Shown one piece after another: positions 7,465 to 16,848 of a stretch of DNA of 38,353 bases (position 1 is its first letter; every line of letters starts with the position of its first letter). The translations under genes were made by a program, and so were the position numbers. The stretch is from an uncultured Eubacteriales bacterium. GTDB lineage: Bacteria > Bacillota > Clostridia > Oscillospirales > CAG-272. The notes under the pieces are model-generated. The model searched no databases. It had not been told where the DNA came from and saw only the letters and a program-made list of their open reading frames with translations. The DNA is taken from contig CAOKER010000017.1 of the NCBI GenBank assembly GCA_948467545.1, forward strand, positions 1 through 38,353. The letters are read 5' to 3'.

Positions 7465-8496
7465 ATGGATTATGTTTCACTTTTGTACGAAAAGGAAAGA
7501 AGCTCTCTTTCGCCGTGCGCATGTCTTTCCGAGAATTCAGGCGGAAGGTGCCGCGGAATAAGCGAATGCAATTTGCGCGGCGATTTTCAGAGGGACCGTG
7601 ACAGAATTATTCATTCTAAGGCATTCCGCAGACTGATGGGCAAAACACAGGTGTTTTTGGCTCCTGAGCCCGACCATTACCGCACCAGACTTACTCATAC
7701 TATGGAAGTCACTCAGATTGCAAGGACGATTGCGAGAGCTCTGAGACTAAATGAAGATTTGTGTGAAGCTATTGGTTTGGGGCACGATTTGGGACACACA
7801 CCGTTCGGTCATGCCGGAGAGCGTGTGCTTCAAAGCTGCTTTGACAGTAATTTTACTCATTACAGGCAGAGCATCTGTGTTGTCGAGGTGCTTGAACCGC
7901 TGAATCTGACCGAAGCTGTAAGAGACGGTATTCTGAACCATACCTGCGGAGTGGCAGGTACTCTTGAAGGCCGGATTGTAAGGATTGCGGACCGTATAGC
8001 CTACATAAATCACGATATTGACGACGCCTGCAGAGCGGGTATTCTTGACATATCGGATATTCCTTTAAGCCTGCGTGAAATTCTCGGTGAAACTCACGGA
8101 AAACGTATTGACCGGATGGTGCGCTCCGTAATTACAGCAAGTGAAGAAGTGATTGTAAATGCTGAGAAAAACGGAGGAGACGGGGCGATACTTTTGGAGC
8201 CCGAAATTGCGGGGGCCATGGAGGAGCTTCACAGCTTTCTTTTTGAACATGTCTATTCAAATTCGGCTGCCAAGGAGGAAGAGGGACGCGCTGCGGCGAT
8301 GCTTGAACAGCTTTACAATTACTTTGTAAGCAGACCTGAAGAGCTTCCGCGGGATATGCAGCTGATAGCGGAAAAAGAATCGGTCGAAAGAGCAGTCTGT
8401 GACTATATTTCCGGGATGACAGACAGATATGCTATTTATACCTTTCGCGAGCTTTTTATTCCTGAAGCGTGGAATTTTGATAAAGAATCGCATTAA
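7465..8496 (+). CDS. dgt: Deoxyguanosinetriphosphate triphosphohydrolase-like HD protein
   Basis: HD-superfamily dNTPase that cleaves dNTPs to deoxynucleosides and tripolyphosphate. Metal ligands are visible as HTMEV (first His), GHDLGHTPFGHAGE (the HD pair) and the distal ADRIAYINHDIDD Asp. RDFQRDRDRIIHSKAFRRL-type sequence near residues 40-58, here beginning GDFQRDRDR, is the usual N-terminal signature. At 343 residues it belongs to the short dgt-like group typical of Clostridia. The start is ATG 7465 behind the triplicated GAGG. It precedes dnaG by 66 bases, the order conserved in many Clostridia, and probably shares its transcript. Confidence 0.93.
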   Translation: MDYVSLLYEKERSSLSPCACLSENSGGRCRGISECNLRGDFQRDRDRIIHSKAFRRLMGKTQVFLAPEPDHYRTRLTHTMEVTQIARTIARALRLNEDLCEAIGLGHDLGHTPFGHAGERVLQSCFDSNFTHYRQSICVVEVLEPLNLTEAVRDGILNHTCGVAGTLEGRIVRIADRIAYINHDIDDACRAGILDISDIPLSLREILGETHGKRIDRMVRSVITASEEVIVNAEKNGGDGAILLEPEIAGAMEELHSFLFEHVYSNSAAKEEEGRAAAMLEQLYNYFVSRPEELPRDMQLIAEKESVERAVCDYISGMTDRYAIYTFRELFIPEAWNFDKESH

Positions 8497-8562
8497 TTTT
8501 TGTAAAGTCGGATTTTATAAATATTGAGCGTATTTCAAAAATACAGAAAGCGGTGATGACTT

Positions 8563-10293
8563 TTGTACGACAGTGCGGTCGTTGAGGAAATTAAATATCG
8601 TAATGACCTGCAGGATGTCGTGTCATCTTATGTAACCCTTAAACGTGCGGGATCCGGTCTGGTCGGACTCTGTCCGTTTCACAGCGAAAAAACGCCCTCC
8701 TTTCATGTCGTACCCGAAAAAGGATTTTTTCATTGTTTTGGCTGCGGTGCGGGAGGCGACGTTATAAGCTTTATCATGAGAATGGAGAATTTGGATTATC
8801 CTGCGGCCATCGAGTTTCTTGCCGAGCGTGCAGGAATAAAGCTGCCTGAAAGCGGTACCGCTGAAAAGAACGGAATAAACCGCGTTAGAATTAAGGAAAT
8901 GAATCGTGAGGCTGCCAAGTTTTTTCATGAACAGCTTCTCCGCAGTCCGGGAGCAATGGCATATCTTACGGGACGCGGTCTGAGCGGAGCCGCTGTTAAA
9001 AGATTTGGGCTTGGATTTTCTCCTGACGAGCCGTATGCTCTATACAGTCATATGCGAAAACTCGGTTACAGTGACAACGAGCTGATTACCGGATTTTTAT
9101 GCGGTATCAGCAAAAGATCCGGAAAACCGTATGATTATTTCCGCGGACGTATAATTTTTCCGGTTATTGATACGTCAGGTTCGGTGATTGCTTTCGGAGG
9201 GCGTGTTACCGACGGTTCGCTTCCGAAATATCTGAATACTTCCGATACACCTGCATTTCAGAAGAGAAAAAATTTATTTGCGCTTAATTTTGCAAAAAAT
9301 CATTGCGGGGATGGCTTTATTCTGTGTGAGGGATACATGGATGTAATCGCCCTGCATGAAGCCGGCTTTGGTCAGGCTGTGGCCACGCTCGGTACCGCAA
9401 TAACTCCTGAACAGGCAAGAGTTATGCGCAGATATACGGATAGAGTTCTGATTTCGTACGACAATGACTCCGCCGGTCAGTCAGCGGCAAGGAAGGCATT
9501 TCGTCTTCTCGGAGAGGCGGGAATAGATTGCAGAATACTGCAGATGAGCGGAGCCAAAGATCCTGACGAGTATATAAGAAGGTTTGGGGCGGAGAGATTC
9601 CGGAGGCTTTGCGCGGAGAGTCTTACTCAGTTTGATTATGTGTTTGGAAATATTGAGAAAAAATATAATTTTAACTCGGATTCAGAGCGAATTAAGGCAT
9701 CGTCCGAAACCGCAGAATATATTTCCGGTGTTCTGTCTGCCGTAGAGAGGGAAGTATATATAGGGAGAGCGTCGGAAAAGCTCGGAATATCCGCCGACAA
9801 CCTAAGATCGGATATTGAGAGGCTTAGGAGAATAAATTCCAAAAAGGAAAAATCCGATAAGCAGACCGAGCTTGTAAGGAACACTGTGGGATACGGAGAC
9901 AGAGTAAATCCGGACCGAATCAGGAACAGAAGCGCTTCCTCGGCGGAAGAAGCTATTATCGGAATTATGCTTCTGCTGCCTGAACAGATTAAATATGCGT
10001 CTGAGGTTCTTGGATTAAAACCTGAGGATTTTGTGACCTCTTTCGGACGCAGAGTTTATAAAGAGATTCTTGAGCTGTATCAAAAATCCGACGGATTTGA
10101 CTGGGGAATGCTTTCCGAAAATTTTAATCCCGATGAGATGAGCCGAATTGCCTCTATGAGGCAGTCAAGAGTAAATCTCGGCAATAACAGCGAGGAGCTT
10201 TTAAAGAAGTGCATTGACAGACTTCGTCTGGCGCATATAAACGATAAATCATTGGAGGATATTATAAATGAGAAAAGACATGGCAGAAAATGA
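8563..10293 (+). CDS. dnaG: DNA primase
   Basis: Makes RNA primers for replication. The N-terminal zinc finger uses Cys37, His40, Cys58 and Cys61 (CPFH and CFGC). The catalytic core includes FGGR and the TOPRIM domain from about residue 253, with the Glu in CEGYMDV and the DND motif in SYDNDSAGQ. The C-terminal part after about 440 is the helicase-binding domain and is poorly conserved. 576 residues is normal. The start is TTG 8563: a TGA lies two codons upstream in frame, so no earlier start exists, and AAAGCGG sits at a good distance. The 3' end overlaps rpoD by 26 bases. Confidence 0.96.
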   Translation: MYDSAVVEEIKYRNDLQDVVSSYVTLKRAGSGLVGLCPFHSEKTPSFHVVPEKGFFHCFGCGAGGDVISFIMRMENLDYPAAIEFLAERAGIKLPESGTAEKNGINRVRIKEMNREAAKFFHEQLLRSPGAMAYLTGRGLSGAAVKRFGLGFSPDEPYALYSHMRKLGYSDNELITGFLCGISKRSGKPYDYFRGRIIFPVIDTSGSVIAFGGRVTDGSLPKYLNTSDTPAFQKRKNLFALNFAKNHCGDGFILCEGYMDVIALHEAGFGQAVATLGTAITPEQARVMRRYTDRVLISYDNDSAGQSAARKAFRLLGEAGIDCRILQMSGAKDPDEYIRRFGAERFRRLCAESLTQFDYVFGNIEKKYNFNSDSERIKASSETAEYISGVLSAVEREVYIGRASEKLGISADNLRSDIERLRRINSKKEKSDKQTELVRNTVGYGDRVNPDRIRNRSASSAEEAIIGIMLLLPEQIKYASEVLGLKPEDFVTSFGRRVYKEILELYQKSDGFDWGMLSENFNPDEMSRIASMRQSRVNLGNNSEELLKKCIDRLRLAHINDKSLEDIINEKRHGRK

Positions 10294-11788
10294 AATGGAT
10301 CTTGACGGCGGCAACAGTATGGGATCTGACGGCGAAATGGGTATGGACAATGAGTACGATGATACAATGAATCAGGTTGATTCCGACCCTTTTGAAGGAG
10401 AGACCGGCGATGAATTTTATGGGTATGATGAGTCGGATATGTCCGAAAACTGTATCGGATCGGATGATATGGAAGAATATTATGATGACGATCATACCGT
10501 AAAGGAAGTTTTGGATTCTACAGATTATATGAGTTCTCTTGACAGCATTATAAATATAAGCGAAATTGCCGAAATTGCAGCCGGAAGTGTTTCTGCCGGA
10601 AATGGATTTTCCGTTAAACCTGAAGCAGAGAAGAAAAACGAAGATGACGAATCTGTAAAAGACGCGCAGTCTGCCGAAGCGAAGGACGGTTCGGACGGAG
10701 CAGTGAAAAAGGACAAGTTTCAGATACTGATTGAAAAGGGAAAGGCGAAGGGCTCTATCTCTCACGGCGAGATCATGGAAATTCTCGGTGATGATGATTA
10801 CGATATAGAGCAGATAGATAAGCTCTACGAAAATCTTGACAGTCTTGGAATTGAAGTTACCGATTATATAAATTCTCCTGATCTTGAAGAAATTGAAAGC
10901 GAAGTGGAACGCTATGAAAGTGCCGAGGATATGGAGAAAATGCTTGTCCAGGAAGGACTGGCGATTGACGATCCGGTGCGAATGTATCTGAAGGAAATCG
11001 GTAAGGTTCCGCTTTTGGACGCGGAAAAGGAACACGCGCTTGCGGAACGTATGGCGGCGGGAGATATTCAGGCAAAATCGGAGCTTGTAGAGGCTAACCT
11101 CAGGCTTGTTGTAAGTATTGCAAAGCGTTATGTGGGAAAGGGGATGTTCTTCTTAGATTTGATTCAGGAGGGAAATCTCGGACTTATGAAAGCGGTTGAT
11201 AAATTTGATTATCATAAGGGATACAAATTTTCTACGTATGCAACATGGTGGATTCGTCAGGCGATTACCCGTGCGATTGCCGATCAGGCGAGAACTATCC
11301 GCATTCCTGTTCATATGGTCGAGACTATTCACAAGGTATCGAGACTTAACCGTCAGTATCTTCAGGATCATGGCCGTGAGGCTACCCCGGATGAAATCGC
11401 CGAAATGATGAATATCAATCCGGATAAGGTAAGGGAAATTATGAAAATTTCGCTTGACCCTGTTTCGCTTGAAACTCCGATAGGCGAAGAAGAGGACAGT
11501 CATCTCGGAGATTTTATAGAGGATGTGGATTCTCCGGCTCCTGCTGAGGCTGCGTCTTATACGCTTCTCAGAGAGCAGCTCAATGAAGTTCTGCATACCC
11601 TGACTCCTCGTGAAGAACATGTTCTGAAGCTTCGTTTCGGGCTTGATGACGGAAGAACCAGAACTCTTGAGGAGGTCGGAAAGGTCTTTAATATTACACG
11701 GGAGCGTATACGACAGATTGAGGCCAAAGCACTTCGTAAGCTTCGTCATCCGAGCCGCTCAAAGAGGCTGAAGGATTATCTTGACTGA
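10268..11788 (+). CDS. rpoD: Primary sigma factor (sigma-70/sigma-A) with long acidic N-terminus
   Basis: Housekeeping sigma factor. Region 1.1-like sequence begins near residue 150 ([15 protein letters not shown]). Region 1.2 follows at [11 protein letters not shown], region 2 at about 270-345 with [12 protein letters not shown] and [13 protein letters not shown], region 3 at RIPVHMVET, and region 4 at [15 protein letters not shown] to [15 protein letters not shown]. 506 residues is long for a Clostridia SigA (often 360-400), and the excess is at the N-terminus: residues 4-78 hold no Lys or Arg and are dominated by Asp, Glu, Met and Tyr. ATG 10268 has GGAGG eight bases upstream inside the dnaG 3' end, so the two are translationally coupled. 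Confidence 0.96.
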   Translation: MRKDMAENEMDLDGGNSMGSDGEMGMDNEYDDTMNQVDSDPFEGETGDEFYGYDESDMSENCIGSDDMEEYYDDDHTVKEVLDSTDYMSSLDSIINISEIAEIAAGSVSAGNGFSVKPEAEKKNEDDESVKDAQSAEAKDGSDGAVKKDKFQILIEKGKAKGSISHGEIMEILGDDDYDIEQIDKLYENLDSLGIEVTDYINSPDLEEIESEVERYESAEDMEKMLVQEGLAIDDPVRMYLKEIGKVPLLDAEKEHALAERMAAGDIQAKSELVEANLRLVVSIAKRYVGKGMFFLDLIQEGNLGLMKAVDKFDYHKGYKFSTYATWWIRQAITRAIADQARTIRIPVHMVETIHKVSRLNRQYLQDHGREATPDEIAEMMNINPDKVREIMKISLDPVSLETPIGEEEDSHLGDFIEDVDSPAPAEAASYTLLREQLNEVLHTLTPREEHVLKLRFGLDDGRTRTLEEVGKVFNITRERIRQIEAKALRKLRHPSRSKRLKDYLD

Positions 11789-11830
11789 TTCTGCGAAAAG
11801 TTATGACAAAAATCGTTAATTATTTTCATC

Positions 11831-11859
11831 TTGACATAATAAAATAACAGGAGTAAAAT
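11831..11859 (+). promoter_or_regulatory. Strong promoter for the substrate-binding lipoprotein
   Basis: TTGACA (11831-11836), 17-base spacer, TAAAAT (11854-11859). The leader of about 75 bases contains a weak two-part stem, AAACA..TGTTT (11876-11907) around AACCG/CGGTT (11886-11900), followed by ATTTTTTCTG. This could be an early terminator or an attenuator just before the AGGAGG site at 11927-11932. Confidence 0.75.
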
Positions 11860-11941
11860 AATATTGTGTTATTATAAACAGTGTAAACCGGCTGGCGGTT
11901 CTTGTTTATTTTTTCTGTTATACTATAGGAGGATACCCCTA

Positions 11942-13795
11942 ATGAAAAAGAGATTGCTCAGTATGCTTGTGTGCGCGTTCATTCTTGTTCCGGTTTTTCT
12001 TACAGGCTGTTCCGATACAGATGAAACGTTAAATGTCGAACAGACTAAAGCGAGCGCGATTACACTTACTCTATATTCAATTGTTGAGGACGGTACAACC
12101 GAAACTGCGGTTAAAGCAGTTCAGGATGCACTCAATGATATAACTGAGAATACGCTTAATACACATGTTATACTTAAGTTTTATACAGCATCCGAATATG
12201 AAAAGGTTTTGAGTGACAAAATTAATGAAATTCAGGAAGATATGGACCTTCAGCAGAGGCTTAAAGACGCTGCCGAGGTCGCGAGAAAGGCGGCAAGGAC
12301 GGCCGGATACTCTGTCGCATCAAAAACCGAGACAACTGCCGCTGCTGGGACCGGAGATGAAACCGGTGCTGTCAATGTAAAGGCTGATGAAACTCAGATT
12401 AACGAATACGGAATTGCCGATACGGTTTATCCAGACGAAATAGACGGTCAGATGGATATTTTTCTTATCAACAGCTCCGAGCTTTACACGGATCTTATAG
12501 ATAAGGGAGTTCTTTCGGCTCTTGAAGGCGAGCTTGCAGGTAATTCTAAAAAGCTTAACAACTATATCTATCCTTCGCTTTTAAATTCCGCAAGTGTGAA
12601 TGGGCATACATATGCGATTCCCAACAACCACATGGTTGGGGAATATACTTATATGCTCGTAAATAAGGCGGTAGCTTCCAAATACGGCTATTCCGCTTCT
12701 TCCCTTGAAACGGCTGCCGACCTTTATGACTCTGGATTTATAAACAGTGTTGCGTCCGGTGAGGGTGCCGGAACGGTTCTTATGCTCAATGATCCCGAAT
12801 GCACTATAGATTACGCGACGGGTGAGGAAGGATTGCTCGGAACATATGTTACCGTTCCGATGTCTACAACAATAACCTCTTATCCGCCGGAAATCGTGTT
12901 CGGTATTCCTACTTATCAAAGTATTCTCTGCATGAAAAATGAGTATAAGAATTCTATAGTTTACGGAGAAATGAACGACTATTCGGACCGTACGGTTGCG
13001 ACAGCTTTTCTCAGCGGTTCATATGCGGATATGCAAAGGTACGAGGATGATTACTATGTAAGCGTCGTAAAAGCGCCTACCTATTCCATGGATGACGTAT
13101 GCAAGAGTATGTACGCCGTAAGTGCTTATTCGGTAGATGTTTCCAGAAGCATGGAGATTATCAGTCTTTTAACTACCGAGCCTAAGGTTGTGAATCTTCT
13201 TGCTTACGGTGTGGAAAATGTGAACTATATAAAGCGTGACAGCAGTGATTTCATTGAGCTTTTGAGCAAAGAGGACAGCGGAGAAAATTATTACAGAATG
13301 AATCCTGATTATGCAGGAAATCAGTATAAAAAGAGTCTTACCTCCGACGCGTCGGAGTATGAAGTTGCTATTGCTGCCGACAATTGGGCGGCGGCAAAAT
13401 CTCAGAATCTCGCGTCGGTACTGCTTCCTTATTCAAACTTTAAAATTGATACTGCAATGAAGCCGGAATATGTTGCGGTAGAAACATCATCGGAAGACGA
13501 TGATGAAGACGAAACAGGCGATGTTACAACAAGTGCTCCGGAAGTTACGGAACCTAAGGAATATATGCCTGTTGCGGATATGCTTGCCGGACTTGATGAG
13601 CTTTATACTAAATGCATGAATGATATTAATAACTACAGCGGAACAGATCCGGATACCGGTGCTTCAATGTCTATGTCAGATTATCTTGATGCACTTACAG
13701 AGCGCTTGGCAGAAAACGAATATGTAAGTCAGGCTCTTGATGTCTGCAATACTGCGTCTATTACTAATCAGTATACAACATATATAGGTGGCTGA
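11942..13795 (+). CDS. Large extracellular substrate-binding lipoprotein
   Basis: A lipoprotein signal peptide is clear: MKKR, a hydrophobic core, then LTGC with lipidated Cys23. The mature 595 residues have the look of a carbohydrate-type (family 1) extracellular solute-binding protein: an LTLYS first strand, a D-I-F-L-I strand, MLVNK, and a late AYSVDVSRSMEIISLL segment. Two low-complexity insertions occur, an Ala/Thr-rich one near 115-150 and an acidic one near 520-540. The start is ATG 11942 behind AGGAGG. No ABC permease genes lie nearby, so its partner is elsewhere or it is an orphan. A terminator follows at 13812. The ligand cannot be inferred. Confidence 0.75.
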   Translation: MKKRLLSMLVCAFILVPVFLTGCSDTDETLNVEQTKASAITLTLYSIVEDGTTETAVKAVQDALNDITENTLNTHVILKFYTASEYEKVLSDKINEIQEDMDLQQRLKDAAEVARKAARTAGYSVASKTETTAAAGTGDETGAVNVKADETQINEYGIADTVYPDEIDGQMDIFLINSSELYTDLIDKGVLSALEGELAGNSKKLNNYIYPSLLNSASVNGHTYAIPNNHMVGEYTYMLVNKAVASKYGYSASSLETAADLYDSGFINSVASGEGAGTVLMLNDPECTIDYATGEEGLLGTYVTVPMSTTITSYPPEIVFGIPTYQSILCMKNEYKNSIVYGEMNDYSDRTVATAFLSGSYADMQRYEDDYYVSVVKAPTYSMDDVCKSMYAVSAYSVDVSRSMEIISLLTTEPKVVNLLAYGVENVNYIKRDSSDFIELLSKEDSGENYYRMNPDYAGNQYKKSLTSDASEYEVAIAADNWAAAKSQNLASVLLPYSNFKIDTAMKPEYVAVETSSEDDDEDETGDVTTSAPEVTEPKEYMPVADMLAGLDELYTKCMNDINNYSGTDPDTGASMSMSDYLDALTERLAENEYVSQALDVCNTASITNQYTTYIGG

Positions 13796-13811
13796 GTATA
13801 ATAAAAAGTAT

Positions 13812-13847
13812 CCTCCGCGGGAATTTTTATTCCTGCGGAGGTTTTTA
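13812..13847. terminator. Bidirectional terminator between lipoprotein and sirtuin genes
   Basis: A 12-base stem (13812-13823 with 13830-13841, one G-T pair) with a six-base loop. It is followed by TTTTTATAT on the plus strand and by ATACTTTTTATTATAC on the minus strand, so it can serve both convergent genes. Confidence 0.85.
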
Positions 13848-13879
13848 TATGACGAAAGGTGAAAGCCTTCAAAACTTTT

Positions 13880-14746
13880 TCATATCTGATTTATTGTTTC
13901 TCCGATATCGGCGTTTATGCATATGGATCTTTTGCGTATTTCATCGGGTGCAAACGCTTCTCCGTAATTCATACTGACGTAATAAACATCCGGATTATCA
14001 TAAGTCATCAGCCAGAACGGATATTTAATAATACTTGGTGTGTTCATTCCGACTCCAAGCTCCCACAATAATACTTTGGTTCCTTTATGTCCGCGGATAA
14101 AGTCTGAGTATCTTTCACTTGCGCAATACCAGCCCTCATTCTGAACAAAAGTATTGTCGGCCCTCAGATTCATTGACATTGGTTTTCCGCATTTCGGACA
14201 AAGTGGAATAAGCCCTTGGGGTATTTTCATATCATTTTGTTCTATGACCATCTGACGGATAGCAGCTTCGTTGTCATATGCGGAATTGTGACACGGCAGG
14301 CTGCATTGAAATAAACCATAGTCGCCCTGCGTATAGAATAATCTGTGTTTATCAAATCCTGCTTTCTGAAATTGATGGTCGACGTTTGTCGTAAGAACAA
14401 AGTAATCTTTGTCTTTTACAAGCTCAAGCAATCTTTTATATGTTCCGTTATCGCAGTCCATATAACGATTGACAAAGATATATCTTGACCAATACGCCCA
14501 ATATTCGCAGAGATCTTCAAAGGGGTAAAAACCGCCTGAATACATATCTGTAAAACCATACTTTTTAATAAAATCGGGAAAGTAATCTTCAAATCTTTTT
14601 CCCGTGTATGTGAATCCCGCTGAAGTGGATAATCCGGAACCTGCTCCAATAATGACCGTGTCCGCTTCCTTCAAAAGCGCGGCGAAACGTCTGATTTTAT
14701 CCGAGCAGTTTTTTATAGATGTCGTAGTCTTCCTTTTTGAAAACAT
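13880..14746 (-). CDS. SirTM-type sirtuin (probable protein ADP-ribosyltransferase)
   Basis: Sirtuin fold with the NAD-binding GAGSGLS at 34-40, TTNVDHQF at 119-126 and a zinc ribbon from Cys148, Cys152, Cys183 and Cys186. Two features depart from deacetylase sirtuins: the catalytic His before the conserved Gly is Gln140 (YTQGD), and TQN-D-LH is TTN-D-QF. These are hallmarks of class M sirtuins (SirTM), known in staphylococci and streptococci to ADP-ribosylate proteins rather than deacylate them. 288 residues fits. The start at 14746 has GAGGTG seven bases away and overlaps the upstream macrodomain gene by 50 bases, so the two are coupled. Target unknown; no lipoylated GcvH-L gene is nearby. 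Confidence 0.88.
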   Translation of the reverse strand: MFSKRKTTTSIKNCSDKIRRFAALLKEADTVIIGAGSGLSTSAGFTYTGKRFEDYFPDFIKKYGFTDMYSGGFYPFEDLCEYWAYWSRYIFVNRYMDCDNGTYKRLLELVKDKDYFVLTTNVDHQFQKAGFDKHRLFYTQGDYGLFQCSLPCHNSAYDNEAAIRQMVIEQNDMKIPQGLIPLCPKCGKPMSMNLRADNTFVQNEGWYCASERYSDFIRGHKGTKVLLWELGVGMNTPSIIKYPFWLMTYDNPDVYYVSMNYGEAFAPDEIRKRSICINADIGETINQI

Positions 14747-15467
14747 TGAATATCACCTCAATCCTTTCATTTGTCTGCAAAAAACGGTTTATTGTCTGCA
14801 CGGCAATTTCTGCTGCCTTTTTTTGTGGAAAATGAAATTCTCCTGTGGAGATACAGCAAAAGGCAATGCTTTTCAGCTCATTGTAGGCAGCAAGTTCAAG
14901 ACAGGACCGATAGCAGTCCGCAAGCTGCCTGCAATGTGTTTTCGTAAGCGTACCTGACACAATCGGTCCGACCGTGTGAAGCACAAAACGGCATGGAAGA
15001 TTATAAGCCGGTGTGATTTTTGCCCTGCCTGTCGGTTCGGCGTATCCCTGTTCGGTCATTATTTTACTGCATGTCAGACGGAGCCGTATACCGCTGATAC
15101 TGTGAATTATATTATCAACGCAGGAATGGCAGGGTATGAAACAGCCCAATAAGCTGCTGTTTGCGGCGTTTACTATTGCGTCGGTCTTCAACGTTGTAAT
15201 GTCTCCCTGCCAAAGATAAATTCTCTTCTTTACAGGGTTTAATTCGGAGAATTCAGTTATACCCTTTTGTCTTACCACCTCTTGAAGATATGCGTCCTGC
15301 AATTTAATAAATTCATTGCTTACAGGATTGGGTTCACGTATATTGAGCAGTGATCTGAGCAAGTTTTTTTGTTCTGATTCATTTTTGGGAATAATTATGT
15401 CACGGTATTCCGAACGTTCCTCAATTAACTTCTGTATTAAGAGAATTCTTCTGTCTTTCTGCGTCAT
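14697..15467 (-). CDS. Macrodomain ADP-ribosyl hydrolase, zinc-macro type
   Basis: Macrodomains bind ADP-ribose and often remove it from proteins. An all-helical N-terminal extension (about 1-80) precedes the macro fold: LWQGDIT near 85-91, DAIVNAANSSLLGC at 96-109, VDNIIH at 117-122, a GRAKITPAYNLP loop, LHTVGP, and CISTGEFHFPQKKAAEIA near 215-231. The Cys/His cluster CFIPCHSC at 109-116 and His222 match the metal-binding pattern of SirTM-linked zinc-dependent macrodomains. 256 residues is normal for that group. Its ribosome binding site is modest (AAAGG at 12 bases). It reads into the sirtuin gene, and the pair probably adds and removes the same modification. Confidence 0.88.
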   Translation of the reverse strand: MTQKDRRILLIQKLIEERSEYRDIIIPKNESEQKNLLRSLLNIREPNPVSNEFIKLQDAYLQEVVRQKGITEFSELNPVKKRIYLWQGDITTLKTDAIVNAANSSLLGCFIPCHSCVDNIIHSISGIRLRLTCSKIMTEQGYAEPTGRAKITPAYNLPCRFVLHTVGPIVSGTLTKTHCRQLADCYRSCLELAAYNELKSIAFCCISTGEFHFPQKKAAEIAVQTINRFLQTNERIEVIFNVFKKEDYDIYKKLLG

Positions 15468-15574
15468 TTAAGATTATATGCCTTTCTTCGTGCATCCTCG
15501 GCATTCTTACCGAATATTTTGATATTGATTGTTCTTTTTGTTGTTCCTAAGCTATTGTCCGGTGATTTTTCAGT

Positions 15575-16366
15575 TTACGAAAAGAAAAATCCTGCCGTCA
15601 TTTCAAGATAATTTTGACCGCTGTATTTGGGATATTGTTTTTCAATTTCCGATTTAAAGCTGTTTGCATTTGAGCAGCCGGTTGCAATAACTTTCAGATT
15701 TTCGAGGTAAGCGATTTTTGTCTCTGCGTCCTTTAAATCTTCGGGAGTGTAATGAGAAGTAAGGATCAGGTCATAGCCGTTTGCGATATAACTGCGAAGC
15801 TGTGCGATGATTGCGTCCGCGTGATTTGCGCCCGCCACAATAGAATGGCAGTCATGACCGAGCATGTGGGTATAGACTGCGTTGATTTCTGGAATGACAA
15901 TATCAAAAGCTTCTTTCGTTTGCTTTATGATAAAATCTATACCGCCGATTGTTATTTTTTCCTCATCTATAATATCGGTGATTTTGTGAACCGAGCTGTC
16001 AAAGCATGTCCCAAATGCTGATGTAAAACTGTCAATTAGTGATTTGCCGCCTCCGTTCAGTGAGTAATCCGCCGCGTTTTGCGTCGCATACTTTGGAATC
16101 GTGGGCATAAAGGATGCACCCGCACCGTGGTAAGATATAAGCATACCTTTTACTTTTGTGTTTTTGAGATAATCTGTAAGCTCTTCGTTGTTGTCAAAGA
16201 AGCAGGGAGATTCAATAATTACACTCTTGCCGTTTTTCTCAATTATAAAAACCTCATCGTCAATAAAATCATTGGTTTTATAGGCATGAAGCTTTATTGT
16301 ACCAAAATCATAAATACCGATTTCGCCTTTGTTCAGTTTGATGGATTTGCATGTATTCTTGTTCAT
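15575..16366 (-). CDS. Metallo-beta-lactamase-fold-like protein with altered metal motif
   Basis: 263 residues. The pattern of strands (FIIEKNGKSVIIESP) followed by a motif after GMLISYH at about 74-80, and later His-containing loops (MLGHDCHSIVAG at 168-179, LTSHYTPED at 202-210), resembles metallo-beta-lactamase-fold hydrolases. The canonical HxHxDH is not intact: only YHGAGASF is present, so metal binding must use other ligands or be lost. No signal peptide is seen. It is the first gene of the minus-strand unit, 108 bases ahead of the macrodomain gene, with its own promoter at 16497-16525. A role linked to ADP-ribose or stress chemistry is inference only. Confidence 0.5.
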   Translation of the reverse strand: MNKNTCKSIKLNKGEIGIYDFGTIKLHAYKTNDFIDDEVFIIEKNGKSVIIESPCFFDNNEELTDYLKNTKVKGMLISYHGAGASFMPTIPKYATQNAADYSLNGGGKSLIDSFTSAFGTCFDSSVHKITDIIDEEKITIGGIDFIIKQTKEAFDIVIPEINAVYTHMLGHDCHSIVAGANHADAIIAQLRSYIANGYDLILTSHYTPEDLKDAETKIAYLENLKVIATGCSNANSFKSEIEKQYPKYSGQNYLEMTAGFFFS

Positions 16367-16496
16367 AACAGTTACCGTCCTTACGTGTGTAAGTCTTCCT
16401 TTCCGTAAATGTAAATTTGTACTCGCATTATCCGGAGTTTTTCAATTTTTAATATGATGTAAGCTTTGTATCGGCCGTTTTTAAGCTTATGTCTGA

Positions 16497-16525
16497 ATTA
16501 TAATAGATTGTTTTCTGTTTGTAAA
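16497..16525 (-). promoter_or_regulatory. Minus-strand promoter of the hydrolase-macrodomain-sirtuin operon
   Basis: Read on the minus strand: TTTACA (16525-16520), 17-base spacer, TATAAT (16502-16497). The leader would be about 120 bases. It is divergent from the HxlR promoter at 16657-16685, leaving about 130 bases between them for regulator binding. Confidence 0.65.
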
Positions 16526-16656
16526 GTACGCACTTTAATGTGCTGTAGTTACCTTCGGGAAACAAATAAGAAGTAACTTCAAGGAAACTAATGAGCATTG
16601 TCAATGTCTTTGACCGTTTTACAGCAGATAAAAAATTTTATTTGTTTCGGCGAATA

Positions 16657-16685
16657 TTGACACAAAATCGGATGTATGTTACAAT
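16657..16685 (+). promoter_or_regulatory. Promoter of the HxlR-type regulator
   Basis: TTGACA (16657-16662), 17-base spacer, TACAAT (16680-16685), about 160 bases before the regulator start. The 16367-16848 gap holds this promoter and the divergent one; I see no further gene in it. Confidence 0.7.
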
Positions 16686-16848
16686 TTTAATTGCAAGATT
16701 ATTCTGTAAATAATGAAAATATCTCGCATATTATGTTGAAAATTATAGGTATCAGCGTTAAAAATGGGAGATCTGCAGATTACAGTGCACTTTTTCGGTT
16801 CCGTTTATTCAAATAGTCACAAGTGCAGTGAAAGGCATGGTAATTATA

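Noticed and set aside
13880..14746. Annotation of the sirtuin as a classical NAD-dependent deacetylase (CobB)
   Set aside because: The catalytic His is Gln, and the macrodomain gene overlaps it; both point to the ADP-ribosylating SirTM class.
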